Assembly: GCA_035448545.1 (NCBI GenBank)
Contig: DAOTJE010000004.1
Span: 1-64,000 of the forward strand
DNA length: 64,000 nucleotides
Reading direction: 5' to 3'
Source of the DNA: Anaerobaca sp035448545
GTDB lineage: Bacteria; Planctomycetota; Phycisphaerae; Sedimentisphaerales; Anaerobacaceae
Made by a program: the position numbers and the translations under genes. Each line of letters begins with the position of its first letter. Position 1 is the stretch's first letter. Under the pieces are notes generated by a model. The model had not been told where the DNA came from. It searched no databases and saw only the letters and a program-made list of their open reading frames with translations. Of this stretch, positions 50,782 through 59,016 are shown one piece after another.

Positions 50782-53700
50782 CTATCCTTCGGTCGCTTCG
50801 AGAGAATGCTGTTTCCTCCGGTCCCGTCGCTTCAAGATCGCCATCGCCAATGCGACGATGGCATAGGGCACGACCAACTCTTTCGGGGAGCCGTGGCTAC
50901 CTGCCGAGACCGAGCATCCTCCGCTGCTGTCGCTGTCCCCGTCACCGGAGTCCGGGTCGCCGGCCACCAGATAGAACGGGGTGAAGTGGGTTGTCTTGAA
51001 CCGCAGGGCGTTGAGATTTGGGGCGATGACGATGTTCTGAATGTCGGTGATGCCGCTCTGACTCAAGGCCCCCGTCAGTGAATCGTACCAATACGGTTTC
51101 GCGGCGTTGCCTGATCCACTGAAACGATAGGGGATCGTCACGGTCACCGGGATGTCAAAGTCGATGCCGCTGGGGCCGAAGTCGTAGCTTCCCAGGCACT
51201 CGGCGGGTGCCACCGGCGGATTCAGAATCCTGGAGATAGAGATCCGCACATCGGACTGACAGGCTCTCGCCGGAACGACAATGGACACGTCGTCCGGCTC
51301 GTCGATAGACGCCGGATCCACGCCGATGGTTGCCCCGACCGAGGCTACGACGTGTCTGGCATCCAGCGGATTCGGATCGACGAACGTGGTTGCCGCACTG
51401 TAGATTTCGGTGCGTGAGCCCCGTGCATCCGTCCAAACCACATAGGGGTTGCCATAGCCGTCGATGCCGATAGCCGGCTCGCTCTGCCCGGAATTCGTAC
51501 CATCGTCGCCGACGAAAATGTTGGTGCCGGCCGAACCGGGTCCGAGTTCCGCGATGAACAGATCGGTGTCCGACGCACGCTGGCGGGCGTGACGCCGGTC
51601 CTGCCAGCAGCCAAAGACTCGGGAGTCGTCGGTACAGACGATCGCAGGGGCGAACTGACCGGCGCCGGAGGTGTCGTCAATGATGCTCGTGCCGCTGATG
51701 GGAACGTCCGGCAAGGCCTCCAGCGCGGCGTAGTAGATGTCGGCATTGCCCGGGGCGTTGTCCACCCACAGCAGGTGCAAGGTCCCAGAGGCTCTGTCGC
51801 AGGCGATGGCGGGATGGGTTTGCTCGCTATTCGTCCTGACGATCGGGGTATTGGTCCAGCCCGGTATGCTGGAGGAAGAGCCGTAGAGGTCGGCCTGGCC
51901 GTTTCGCATATCGGTCCAAACGACGTAGGCAATGTCATCGGCGCCGATGGCCACGTCCGGCGTGATCTGGTCGGCCGCATGGGTGGTCAGACGGGAAGAC
52001 AAGGCATCGGCAAACGCATTGGTCGAGCTGATTGCGAAGATGTCGGCTTGGCCGTCGCGGTCATCCTGCCAGACGATGTACACTCGGCTGGGCGACCCAC
52101 TGTCGGCGGCAACCGCCGGATGGGTCTCATTGTGGTCGGAGTCGGTCACTGCAATCGGACGGGACCATGTCACTCCATCCGACGATGTACTCAGGAAGAT
52201 ATCCCAGTTGCCACGCTGTTTGTCCTGCCAGACGACGTAGAGAACCCCGGCGCTGTCCCGGGCGATATCGGGATTGCACTGGTCGGAGGCCGCTGTGGTG
52301 AGGGATACGGGCGCAGCAAAGGTCTGACTGTCGGCGGCCATCCTGCTCACATAGACGTCCCGGCTTCCTTCCGCGCCGTTGCACCACACGGCCCAGATGT
52401 TCCCGGCCGGGTCCGCGATGGTGGCCGGACTGCTTTTCGACCCTGTAATGCCGCAGTTGCTGGTGACGGGTCGGTTGCTTCCGAAGGCCCGCATCTCCGT
52501 GGTGAAGGAATACGAATGGGCGTTCATGGCGTTGCCTGCGCGGTCGGCCGCACTGACCTCTACCGTGACCGTATGGTCGAAGCCGAATGCCTGCGTGGCC
52601 TGGTAGATGAAGCGATAGTCGTTCGATGCCCCGGATCGACTGCATCGTCCGTAGGGACTCTCATAGACACTGGCATCCCCCTGGTAGACGATGTGGCCGT
52701 CGACTCGAATCGTGACGGATTCGGGGTCAACGCCTCGGCCGGCGTCGGTGACATGCAGTGTCACCAGGTTGTTCAGAGACACCTGAATCGCATCGGGCTC
52801 CGGTGAACGCCGGGCCACAACAGGCGCCGTACCGTCTGCGCTGGTGCCCACGACGAAGATGGTCACCGTCTCGCTGTCCTGGCTGCTCCCATCGCTGGCC
52901 ACGAAGGTGACCGCATGAGAGCCGACCTGAGAAGAGGCAGGGGTCCAGCGAAAGCTGCCGTTCGCGAAATTCGCGCCGGAGGGCAGACCGGTGGCGGAGT
53001 ACGTGATGGAGTCTCCGTCGGGATCGCTGGCCGAAACCGAAAACGTCAGGGCTTGATTCTCGTCGACGGATCGGTCGCCGATTGGGCTGAGAGTGGGGGC
53101 CCGGTTGACATTGGTCACGGTGATTGTGATGGTCTCCGAGTCCTGGCTCCGGCCATCGCTGGCGATGAACGTGACCTGGTAGCTGCCGCCCTGCGCGTAT
53201 GTGGGGGTCCAGGTGAACGTCTGCCCGGAGAAACTCGCACCGCTGGGCAACCCGGCAGCGGAATACGTGATCGAGTCTCCGTCCGCGTCCGTGGCACTGA
53301 CCACGAGGCTGATCGTTTGGTTCTCCGCAACCTGGAAACTCAGGCTTGCCTGAGACGAAACACTGCGGCCGGCAATAGTCTGGATCTGGGGCGGTGACAT
53401 CGTCCCATTGCTGGTGTCGTCGTCCGGTTTCGGCGATGCCGGCGCCAAAGCATGGCGGTATGTCACCCACATGTTCGTGGTAAACGTATCGTAAGTGGCA
53501 CCCTCAGTGCGCTCGTACATTCCACCCGGCAGACTGTTCTCCATCCACCGATCGACGTAGTCGAACATGGCATCATGGTTCCACTCGTCTTCAAGGCCCA
53601 TGATGCGGGCCGCCAGAGTCCAGCCGGGCCAGGAGACGCCGTTTATCCAGCGATAGTCGGCTCCCCAGCACGGGTTCGACTGCGTTGGAATAGTCGCGTG

Positions 53701-55275
53701 ACGCACGCCCCATTCGGCCATACCAAGATGCCGAGTCTCGTAACCAAGCATCCTGTACTGCGAACTGGTGGTCGGAATCACGTTCCAAGCCTCGCTGAGC
53801 GTCAACGTTGCCGTATCGCCGACCGTGCGGTCATAATTGGAAGTCGTGGCGTAGCGAATCTGACCGACGCCAGGACCTGAAGTGATTTCGACGCGCTGAT
53901 GATGCGGCTGGCCGTACCATTTCGGAAGACCGCTGATTGTGATGGTGTTGGACGTCGCACCGAGAACATAGCCACTGACACTGGTCGCCAGTTGCAGATC
54001 GACCATGTACTGGTCAACGTAGAAGGACTGCATATCCTCTTGAAAGTACATATAGTCTGGCGGGATATTGCCCGGTCCGTAGTTTCCACCACCCGGCTTC
54101 GGGCTCCAGAGATAGGCGCCACTCTTTTGCCCCACGTTCAGCATGGATTGATCGTTTAGTACCTTCCCGGCCAGCAGAATGGGGAACTTACGGCCCATGC
54201 AGTGGCCGCCATCAGCCTCCCATGTCGTGCGCCCCCCGGGGTGGGATACGATGCCATAGTTGTCGATGCCTAGTTGAACCATGCTGACCAGAAGATCGTG
54301 TTTCTGCTGGTCCGTGTAGTTCAGTTGAAGCATCAAGGCCCCTATACCGACCTGAACAGAAAGCTCTCGACCATACGGTTGCATGTTCGCCGCCGGATGA
54401 AACGTGCGACCACCCCATCCTGCACCGAAATCGATCCAGGGCCGTCGAAACATGCCTGCCGCCGATACCAACGTGGGTTTGCCACTGACTGAATTGGCGT
54501 CGAGAGAGCCAAGAACAGAGTAGTCCATCTCTGACGTGGTATGACGCACAGTCTTGTCGGTTCCGAAATAAGGAGGCCGAAACGAATTGGGGGCCGGAGC
54601 CTCCGGCAAGACCGTAAGAATAGCCGCCGCACCCACGTACGAAGCACTGGAGGCAGAAGACAGGCTGATTGTTGAAATCAGCGATGAATGGACCGGAACG
54701 TGAAGAGGGTCGCTTGCAGAAATACCGTAGGATACTTCCACGGAAGAGTTCCAGTAATTCGACCGGCTGTCAAAGCCCTGCGCGACGTTCGTGACGGGGT
54801 TAATCATGGAACCATTCCGCCGGCTTCCATCCGAGGCGACGTAACAGGACGGGGAGATTCCGTTGATAGAGACGGGTCCGACCACCCAATAGTCCCTGTT
54901 GGCAAACTGCCCGATCCGGCATTCCTGGCTGAATGCCCATGTGATGCCGTGCTGGTAAACAGTCTTGGCGGAATACAGACGATCCGAAGGCCATTGTGAT
55001 TCGGAGAGGGCGTCAGTCCACGCGAGGATGGAAATCCTGTCGCCCGCCGAGCTGGTCGCGCGCACCTGCTGCATCGTCTTCCACGGCTGTTGTGCGGTTC
55101 CGGGATTACTATCATTGCCTTGGGCGGCATCCACATAGTAGATCGCGGCGCCGACAGGCGTCCCGGCGGTGACGAACGGTCCTACAATCAGCGTCAGCAG
55201 GATTATCCAGCCTTGCGCGCCGAACGGCACGCCTCGACGCAGGCAGGGTAACAGAACTCGCATTCTGCCAGACAT
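50782..55275 (-). CDS. Giant secreted protein with Ig-like and propeller repeats and a Cys-containing C-terminal sorting tail
   Basis: 1497 residues. The signal peptide has a long n-region and a hydrophobic stretch at about 23-43. The N-terminal part (IYYVDAAQGNDSNPGTAQQPW, then an alpha-rich region with WEADGGHCMGRKFP and MGLEDEWNHDAMFDYVDRWM) resembles large lyase-type exoproteins. Two He_PIG/cadherin-like Ig domains follow (AENQTISLVVSATDADGDSITYS, DENQALTFSVSASDPDGDS; about 670-840). Several propeller-like repeats of the form YVVWQDxRxGxxDIF come next (about 980-1330). The tail is DSSGGCSVSAG with Cys1454, a hydrophobic segment (about 1467-1481, VVPYAIVALAMAIL) and KRRDRRK (1482-1488). 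This tripartite end matches the design of MYXO-CTERM-like sorting signals with an invariant Cys. The protease gene follows after seven bases. GGGGGA precedes the ATG. Confidence 0.88.
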   Translation of the reverse strand: MSGRMRVLLPCLRRGVPFGAQGWIILLTLIVGPFVTAGTPVGAAIYYVDAAQGNDSNPGTAQQPWKTMQQVRATSSAGDRISILAWTDALSESQWPSDRLYSAKTVYQHGITWAFSQECRIGQFANRDYWVVGPVSINGISPSCYVASDGSRRNGSMINPVTNVAQGFDSRSNYWNSSVEVSYGISASDPLHVPVHSSLISTISLSSASSASYVGAAAILTVLPEAPAPNSFRPPYFGTDKTVRHTTSEMDYSVLGSLDANSVSGKPTLVSAAGMFRRPWIDFGAGWGGRTFHPAANMQPYGRELSVQVGIGALMLQLNYTDQQKHDLLVSMVQLGIDNYGIVSHPGGRTTWEADGGHCMGRKFPILLAGKVLNDQSMLNVGQKSGAYLWSPKPGGGNYGPGNIPPDYMYFQEDMQSFYVDQYMVDLQLATSVSGYVLGATSNTITISGLPKWYGQPHHQRVEITSGPGVGQIRYATTSNYDRTVGDTATLTLSEAWNVIPTTSSQYRMLGYETRHLGMAEWGVRHATIPTQSNPCWGADYRWINGVSWPGWTLAARIMGLEDEWNHDAMFDYVDRWMENSLPGGMYERTEGATYDTFTTNMWVTYRHALAPASPKPDDDTSNGTMSPPQIQTIAGRSVSSQASLSFQVAENQTISLVVSATDADGDSITYSAAGLPSGASFSGQTFTWTPTYAQGGSYQVTFIASDGRSQDSETITITVTNVNRAPTLSPIGDRSVDENQALTFSVSASDPDGDSITYSATGLPSGANFANGSFRWTPASSQVGSHAVTFVASDGSSQDSETVTIFVVGTSADGTAPVVARRSPEPDAIQVSLNNLVTLHVTDAGRGVDPESVTIRVDGHIVYQGDASVYESPYGRCSRSGASNDYRFIYQATQAFGFDHTVTVEVSAADRAGNAMNAHSYSFTTEMRAFGSNRPVTSNCGITGSKSSPATIADPAGNIWAVWCNGAEGSRDVYVSRMAADSQTFAAPVSLTTAASDQCNPDIARDSAGVLYVVWQDKQRGNWDIFLSTSSDGVTWSRPIAVTDSDHNETHPAVAADSGSPSRVYIVWQDDRDGQADIFAISSTNAFADALSSRLTTHAADQITPDVAIGADDIAYVVWTDMRNGQADLYGSSSSIPGWTNTPIVRTNSEQTHPAIACDRASGTLHLLWVDNAPGNADIYYAALEALPDVPISGTSIIDDTSGAGQFAPAIVCTDDSRVFGCWQDRRHARQRASDTDLFIAELGPGSAGTNIFVGDDGTNSGQSEPAIGIDGYGNPYVVWTDARGSRTEIYSAATTFVDPNPLDARHVVASVGATIGVDPASIDEPDDVSIVVPARACQSDVRISISRILNPPVAPAECLGSYDFGPSGIDFDIPVTVTIPYRFSGSGNAAKPYWYDSLTGALSQSGITDIQNIVIAPNLNALRFKTTHFTPFYLVAGDPDSGDGDSDSSGGCSVSAGSHGSPKELVVPYAIVALAMAILKRRDRRKQHSLEATEG

Positions 55276-55811
55276 ACATTCCCCCGTGTACTGTCTTGCG
55301 TCCCTCGCGAGCGAATAACCCGCACGGGAAGCGGTTCAACCGTGTTTGAGGCTACGTACTCTTTGTGTAAACGGTACGAAGAAAGCCAACCAAGGACAAA
55401 TGTATTCCCTCTTCCTGGTCTGCGAGGGGCCCTGCCACGAAGCAGACTCTCGGGAACTGACCGCCTCGTGGGCAGGGTCGCCTGCTGTGAAACCCCCGTG
55501 GATGATACACCGATTCAGGTTCCGATAACAGGGGCCTTGTGGTTTTCTGCATCTGTGTTTTATCGGCCGCAGGGGAACCTGCCTCTGGGCTGGCACGACG
55601 GGCGGTCAAATGACGGGTTTTGTTGGTTTTTGCCTTGAGCCGCGTTGACAGTCAGCCGATAGCGCCTATAGAATAATCGCTCTTTGACTGCTGTTTTCCC
55701 GCACGGACGAGCCGGGGGGTTGCTGCGTTTCCCTGACGGTCCTTATGATGAGTCTGCCGCGAGGTGCTTGGCGGGAGGACGCGAAATACCACTTTTAGGG
55801 TATGCTCATAG
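55276..55811. other. 536-bp divergent intergenic region
   Basis: The region lies between the giant secreted protein gene (minus) and the exopolysaccharide genes (plus). It includes an imperfect hairpin with one bulge (55430-55440 with 55466-55477), which would be in the minus-strand leader or promoter region, and the plus-strand promoter at 55645-55674. I looked for c-di-GMP riboswitch motifs because of the surface-protein context and saw none. No coding frame is convincing. Confidence 0.45.
55645..55674 (+). promoter_or_regulatory. Promoter of the exopolysaccharide genes
   Basis: A perfect ttgaca (55645-55650) is followed by overlapping -10 choices: tataga (55667-55672) at 16 bases or tagaat (55669-55674) at 18 bases. 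It lies about 140 bases upstream of the epsI-like start. Confidence 0.65.
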
Positions 55812-56615
55812 ATGTACAGCTATCGGCGCAGGGTCGAGATCGGACGTCCGGGCAGGGCGGTTGAAGGAGATTCATGCCGCGGCACGGCATCGATATGGAG
55901 CGCGGGAGGGATCGTCGCATTGCTGCTGGTCGGATCGGGTGTCGTGTATCGCTTTGCGGCGGCCCGGGTGGGGGAACCTTCGCCGATCCTGCCGCCGGTG
56001 TCGTTGGCGGAGGTTCCAGTCGAGATCGAGGGATGGGTGGGTGAAACGATCGAAATCCCCAGCACCACAGAGGACTACATGCGGACGAATTTCGCGGACG
56101 ACTACATCAGTCGTCGCTACGTCAACGAGGAGCGGCGGTTGTGGGCCGACGCGTACGTGGTCTATTGCTCTTCTCGGCCAGCCGGAATGCTGGGGCACCA
56201 GCCGATGAGGTGTTTTCCTGCCCACGGCTGGCTTCATGACGGAACGTCGCAATCCGAGTTTGAGACCAATCTCGGCCGACGGATCAAATGTCTGGTCCAT
56301 CGGTTCTATAAACCGGCTCCGGATTATCATCGGGTCGTGGTCTTGAGCTTCTATGTCCTGAACGGACAAATCACTCTTCGAGAGGGCGAATTCTCAGGTC
56401 TCTTTGGACGACGGCCGAACATCTCGGGTGACCCGGCGCGGTACGTCGCGCAGGTTCAGATCAGTTCGGCGGTGGAGCACTCGGCCCGGTCGTTGGCGGC
56501 CGTCCTGACAGAGTCGGTTCTCGCGATCCTGCCGGACCGGGACGGTCGGGTGCGATGGCCGGCCCATCGCAGTCCGTCTTCCGAGCCGGCTGCCGTGGCT
56601 CCGCGGCGCGACTGA
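55812..56615 (+). CDS. Exosortase-associated EpsI-family protein (DUF3485)
   Basis: The 267-residue protein has a membrane anchor (about 37-53, GGIVALLLVGSGVVYRF) and the EpsI/DUF3485 domain. Matching segments are VPVEIEGWVGETIEI, the Tyr-rich ADAYVVYCSS, and the diagnostic HQPMRCFPAHGWLHDGT (usual motif CYPxxGW). EpsI is found fused to or next to exosortases in exopolysaccharide clusters and is thought to act on the envelope side of the membrane. No exosortase gene is in the window; one may lie beyond the right edge. It is followed after 163 bases by the flippase gene. The ribosome-binding site is weak (aggg), so the start could be slightly different. The C-terminal 30 residues are Pro/Ala/Arg-rich. 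Confidence 0.85.
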   Translation: MYSYRRRVEIGRPGRAVEGDSCRGTASIWSAGGIVALLLVGSGVVYRFAAARVGEPSPILPPVSLAEVPVEIEGWVGETIEIPSTTEDYMRTNFADDYISRRYVNEERRLWADAYVVYCSSRPAGMLGHQPMRCFPAHGWLHDGTSQSEFETNLGRRIKCLVHRFYKPAPDYHRVVVLSFYVLNGQITLREGEFSGLFGRRPNISGDPARYVAQVQISSAVEHSARSLAAVLTESVLAILPDRDGRVRWPAHRSPSSEPAAVAPRRD

Positions 56616-56778
56616 GTCACGAATCGCTGCGGCAAGTCCGGTGTCAACAATACTCTGACTTTGGTGGTTTACATTCAACTCGTCGGAACAACCGACGGGG
56701 ACGGAGTCTACCCAGAGGATAACGCGCCCGACGATGCAGTGTGCGAAACCGCCCGGGTGGCAGGTTTGAAAGCATTCC

Positions 56779-58383
56779 ATGAATCCGCGGGTCCAGCTCA
56801 GCAAGAGACTGTTTCTAATCAACTCCGCCAGTTCCGTACTGCGACGCGTCCTCTATGTGTCCATACTGATCTGGCTGAACCAGTATCTTCTGCGACGCAT
56901 CGGGGATGCAGAGTACAGTCTCTACCCTCTGGTGAGTGGCGTGATCTTTCTTATTCCAATACTGAGCGTGTTTCTCACGGCGGGTTTGGGACGGTTCGTG
57001 ACGGAAGCCTATGCGATGGGAGACGACGAAAAGGTCACGACGATCGTCTCCACGATGACCGTGCCCCTGCTGATTCTGGCCACAGTGTGTCTGGCGGGGG
57101 GGCTGGTTTTTGCATGGCACATTGGACACGTGCTCACCGTTCCACCGGGGCGATTGTGGGACGCCCGTATCATGCTTGGGCTTCTGGTATGCTGCACGGC
57201 GATGCGGCTGCCCTTGACCCCCTTCGAATTCGGGCTCTACGTGAAGCAGAAGTTCGTCCTGCAGAACCTGATCGGCCTGCTGGTGGAGGTCGTGAAGATC
57301 GCGCTGCTGTTCGCGCTGCTGTTTGGCGTCAGCACGCGTGTTCTGTGGGTAGTCGTTGCGGAGGTCATCGCCCAGACTCTGTCCTCTGCGATCATGGTCA
57401 CCGTTTCCCTGCGGTGCGTTCCGGCCATGCGGTTCTCCATCGGCCATATCGACTGGAGCATCGCGCGGCAGATCATGGGATTCGGAGGCTGGAGTCTTGT
57501 CATCAACACCGCATCATCCACCCAGAGGATACTGGATCCGTTGTTTCTGAACAAGCTGGCGGCGTTGGGTGACCTGACATCGTACCACATTGCGACGATG
57601 CCGGCACGACACATCCAGGCGTTCGTCGACGTGGCGACCGCACCGCTGTTGCCGCAGTTGGTAACCATGCATGCCACGGGACGCCATGACCAGATGCGCC
57701 GTCTGTACCTGCGTGGCGGTCGCCTGGCTCTGTGGGTGGTCCTGTGTATTACCCTGCCGGCGATTGTGTACTGCCGGGAACTGATCACGCTCTACCTGGG
57801 CCCCGAGTACATCGAGACGGCGTTCGTCATGGTGCTTTCTCTGTTGACGGTGACGTGGGGGTTTTCCAACTGGATGCTGCCTCATTTGTGTCATGCGAAG
57901 GACCGGATGCGCCCGATCGCGCTGCGTTTCGCGGCCATGCAAGCGGTCCGTCTCGGCCTGGTCCTCCTATTCGTGGGGTGGCAGGGCATGGGGGCTCTGG
58001 GATTGGGTGGAGCAGGGTTGATTGCGGCGGCAGCGAGTGGCGCCGTCAATCTGCCTTTGAGCTGGCGCCTGGTGGATGTGGCGCCCGGGCAATGGTTCAA
58101 GGATGTGCTGGTCAAAGGGTCGATTCCCGGGGTCGCGGCACTCCTGGTTTGGGTGGGTCTCGAGTTACAGGGCCCTCCCGCGACATGGACGGCGCTGGGT
58201 CTGTATGTTGGCGCGGGCCTGCTGGTCTATCTGGTGGTGCTGGTGTTCTACTCGTTTGATGCGTATGACCGAGCGCAGGTCCAGACGATCATCAGCCGCA
58301 TCGCGCGCGGCCTCCGCACGTGCCAACCCAGGTCTTCCCCTTTCTCTGTGGTCTCAAGCGGAGCGGACGTCGACAGGAGGTGA
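56779..58383 (+). CDS. Wzx-type polysaccharide flippase (MOP superfamily)
   Basis: The 534-residue protein has 12-14 hydrophobic segments beginning at VLYVSILIWLNQYLLRRIG, with typical family features: the RIGDAEYSLYPLV start, GWSLVINTASSTQRILDPLFL in the middle, and LITLYLGPEYIETAFVMVLSLL. It would flip lipid-linked oligosaccharide repeat units across the inner membrane. Its stop lies inside a perfect AGGAGGTGA that serves the next gene. The basic cytoplasmic tail (AQVQTIISRIARGLR) is normal. Confidence 0.9.
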   Translation: MNPRVQLSKRLFLINSASSVLRRVLYVSILIWLNQYLLRRIGDAEYSLYPLVSGVIFLIPILSVFLTAGLGRFVTEAYAMGDDEKVTTIVSTMTVPLLILATVCLAGGLVFAWHIGHVLTVPPGRLWDARIMLGLLVCCTAMRLPLTPFEFGLYVKQKFVLQNLIGLLVEVVKIALLFALLFGVSTRVLWVVVAEVIAQTLSSAIMVTVSLRCVPAMRFSIGHIDWSIARQIMGFGGWSLVINTASSTQRILDPLFLNKLAALGDLTSYHIATMPARHIQAFVDVATAPLLPQLVTMHATGRHDQMRRLYLRGGRLALWVVLCITLPAIVYCRELITLYLGPEYIETAFVMVLSLLTVTWGFSNWMLPHLCHAKDRMRPIALRFAAMQAVRLGLVLLFVGWQGMGALGLGGAGLIAAAASGAVNLPLSWRLVDVAPGQWFKDVLVKGSIPGVAALLVWVGLELQGPPATWTALGLYVGAGLLVYLVVLVFYSFDAYDRAQVQTIISRIARGLRTCQPRSSPFSVVSSGADVDRR

Positions 58384-58388
58384 CATTG

Positions 58389-58943
58389 ATGCAGGTGTCG
58401 CGGACACAAATTGAGGGTCTCTTGTTGATTCAGCCCGATGTGTATCGGGATCAGAGAGGATACTTCTTCGAACAGTACCGTCGGGACAGGTATGAACAGA
58501 TCGGTCTGCCCGCGGAGTTTGTTCAGGACAACTGCTCCTGCTCGCGGCAGGGGACCGTGCGCGGTCTGCACTACCAGATCGGTGCCAGCGCCCAGGGCAA
58601 GCTGACCACGGTGCTCTACGGAAGGGTCCTGGATGTGGCGGTGGATGTCCGCTTCGGGTCTCCCACCTTCGGCGAGCACGTGGCCGTCGAGTTGAGCAAT
58701 GAGAATTGCCTCCAGTTCTGGATCCCCCCGGGTTTCGCACATGGCTTTTCGGTGCTCTCGGAGGTGGCGGTGTTTTCCTACAAGTGTACCTCGCTCTACT
58801 CGAAAGAAGACGAACGGTCGGTTCTCTTCAGCGATCCGGACCTGGGGATCGACTGGAAAGTGACCAACCCCATCGTTTCGGCGAAAGACCTGGCGGCGCC
58901 GCGTCTGCGTTCGATCGAGAGAGATTATGTTTATTCGCGGTGA
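58389..58943 (+). CDS. rfbC: dTDP-4-dehydrorhamnose 3,5-epimerase family protein
   Basis: The 184-residue cupin has the usual RmlC length. The catalytic His61 is in RGLHYQIG, and Lys71, Tyr131 (FSYKCTSLYS) and WIPPGFAHGF are present. It converts dTDP-4-keto-6-deoxyglucose to the L-rhamno isomer for dTDP-rhamnose. The other rhamnose genes (rfbABD) are not in the window, so a different nucleotide sugar is possible. The ATG at 58389 follows AGGAGGTGA (58375-58383), which overlaps the flippase stop codon. Confidence 0.93.
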   Translation: MQVSRTQIEGLLLIQPDVYRDQRGYFFEQYRRDRYEQIGLPAEFVQDNCSCSRQGTVRGLHYQIGASAQGKLTTVLYGRVLDVAVDVRFGSPTFGEHVAVELSNENCLQFWIPPGFAHGFSVLSEVAVFSYKCTSLYSKEDERSVLFSDPDLGIDWKVTNPIVSAKDLAAPRLRSIERDYVYSR

Positions 58944-59016
58944 GGGTTCCGTGGGATCGTCGTCGTTCGATGGTGAGTACGGTCCGTCACACCGTTTGGG
59001 GAAGGGGGGTACAGGC

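Noticed and set aside
55276..55811. c-di-GMP riboswitch upstream of the surface protein or exopolysaccharide genes
   Set aside because: The conserved words of the GEMM-I core were not found on either strand. Only a generic hairpin is present.
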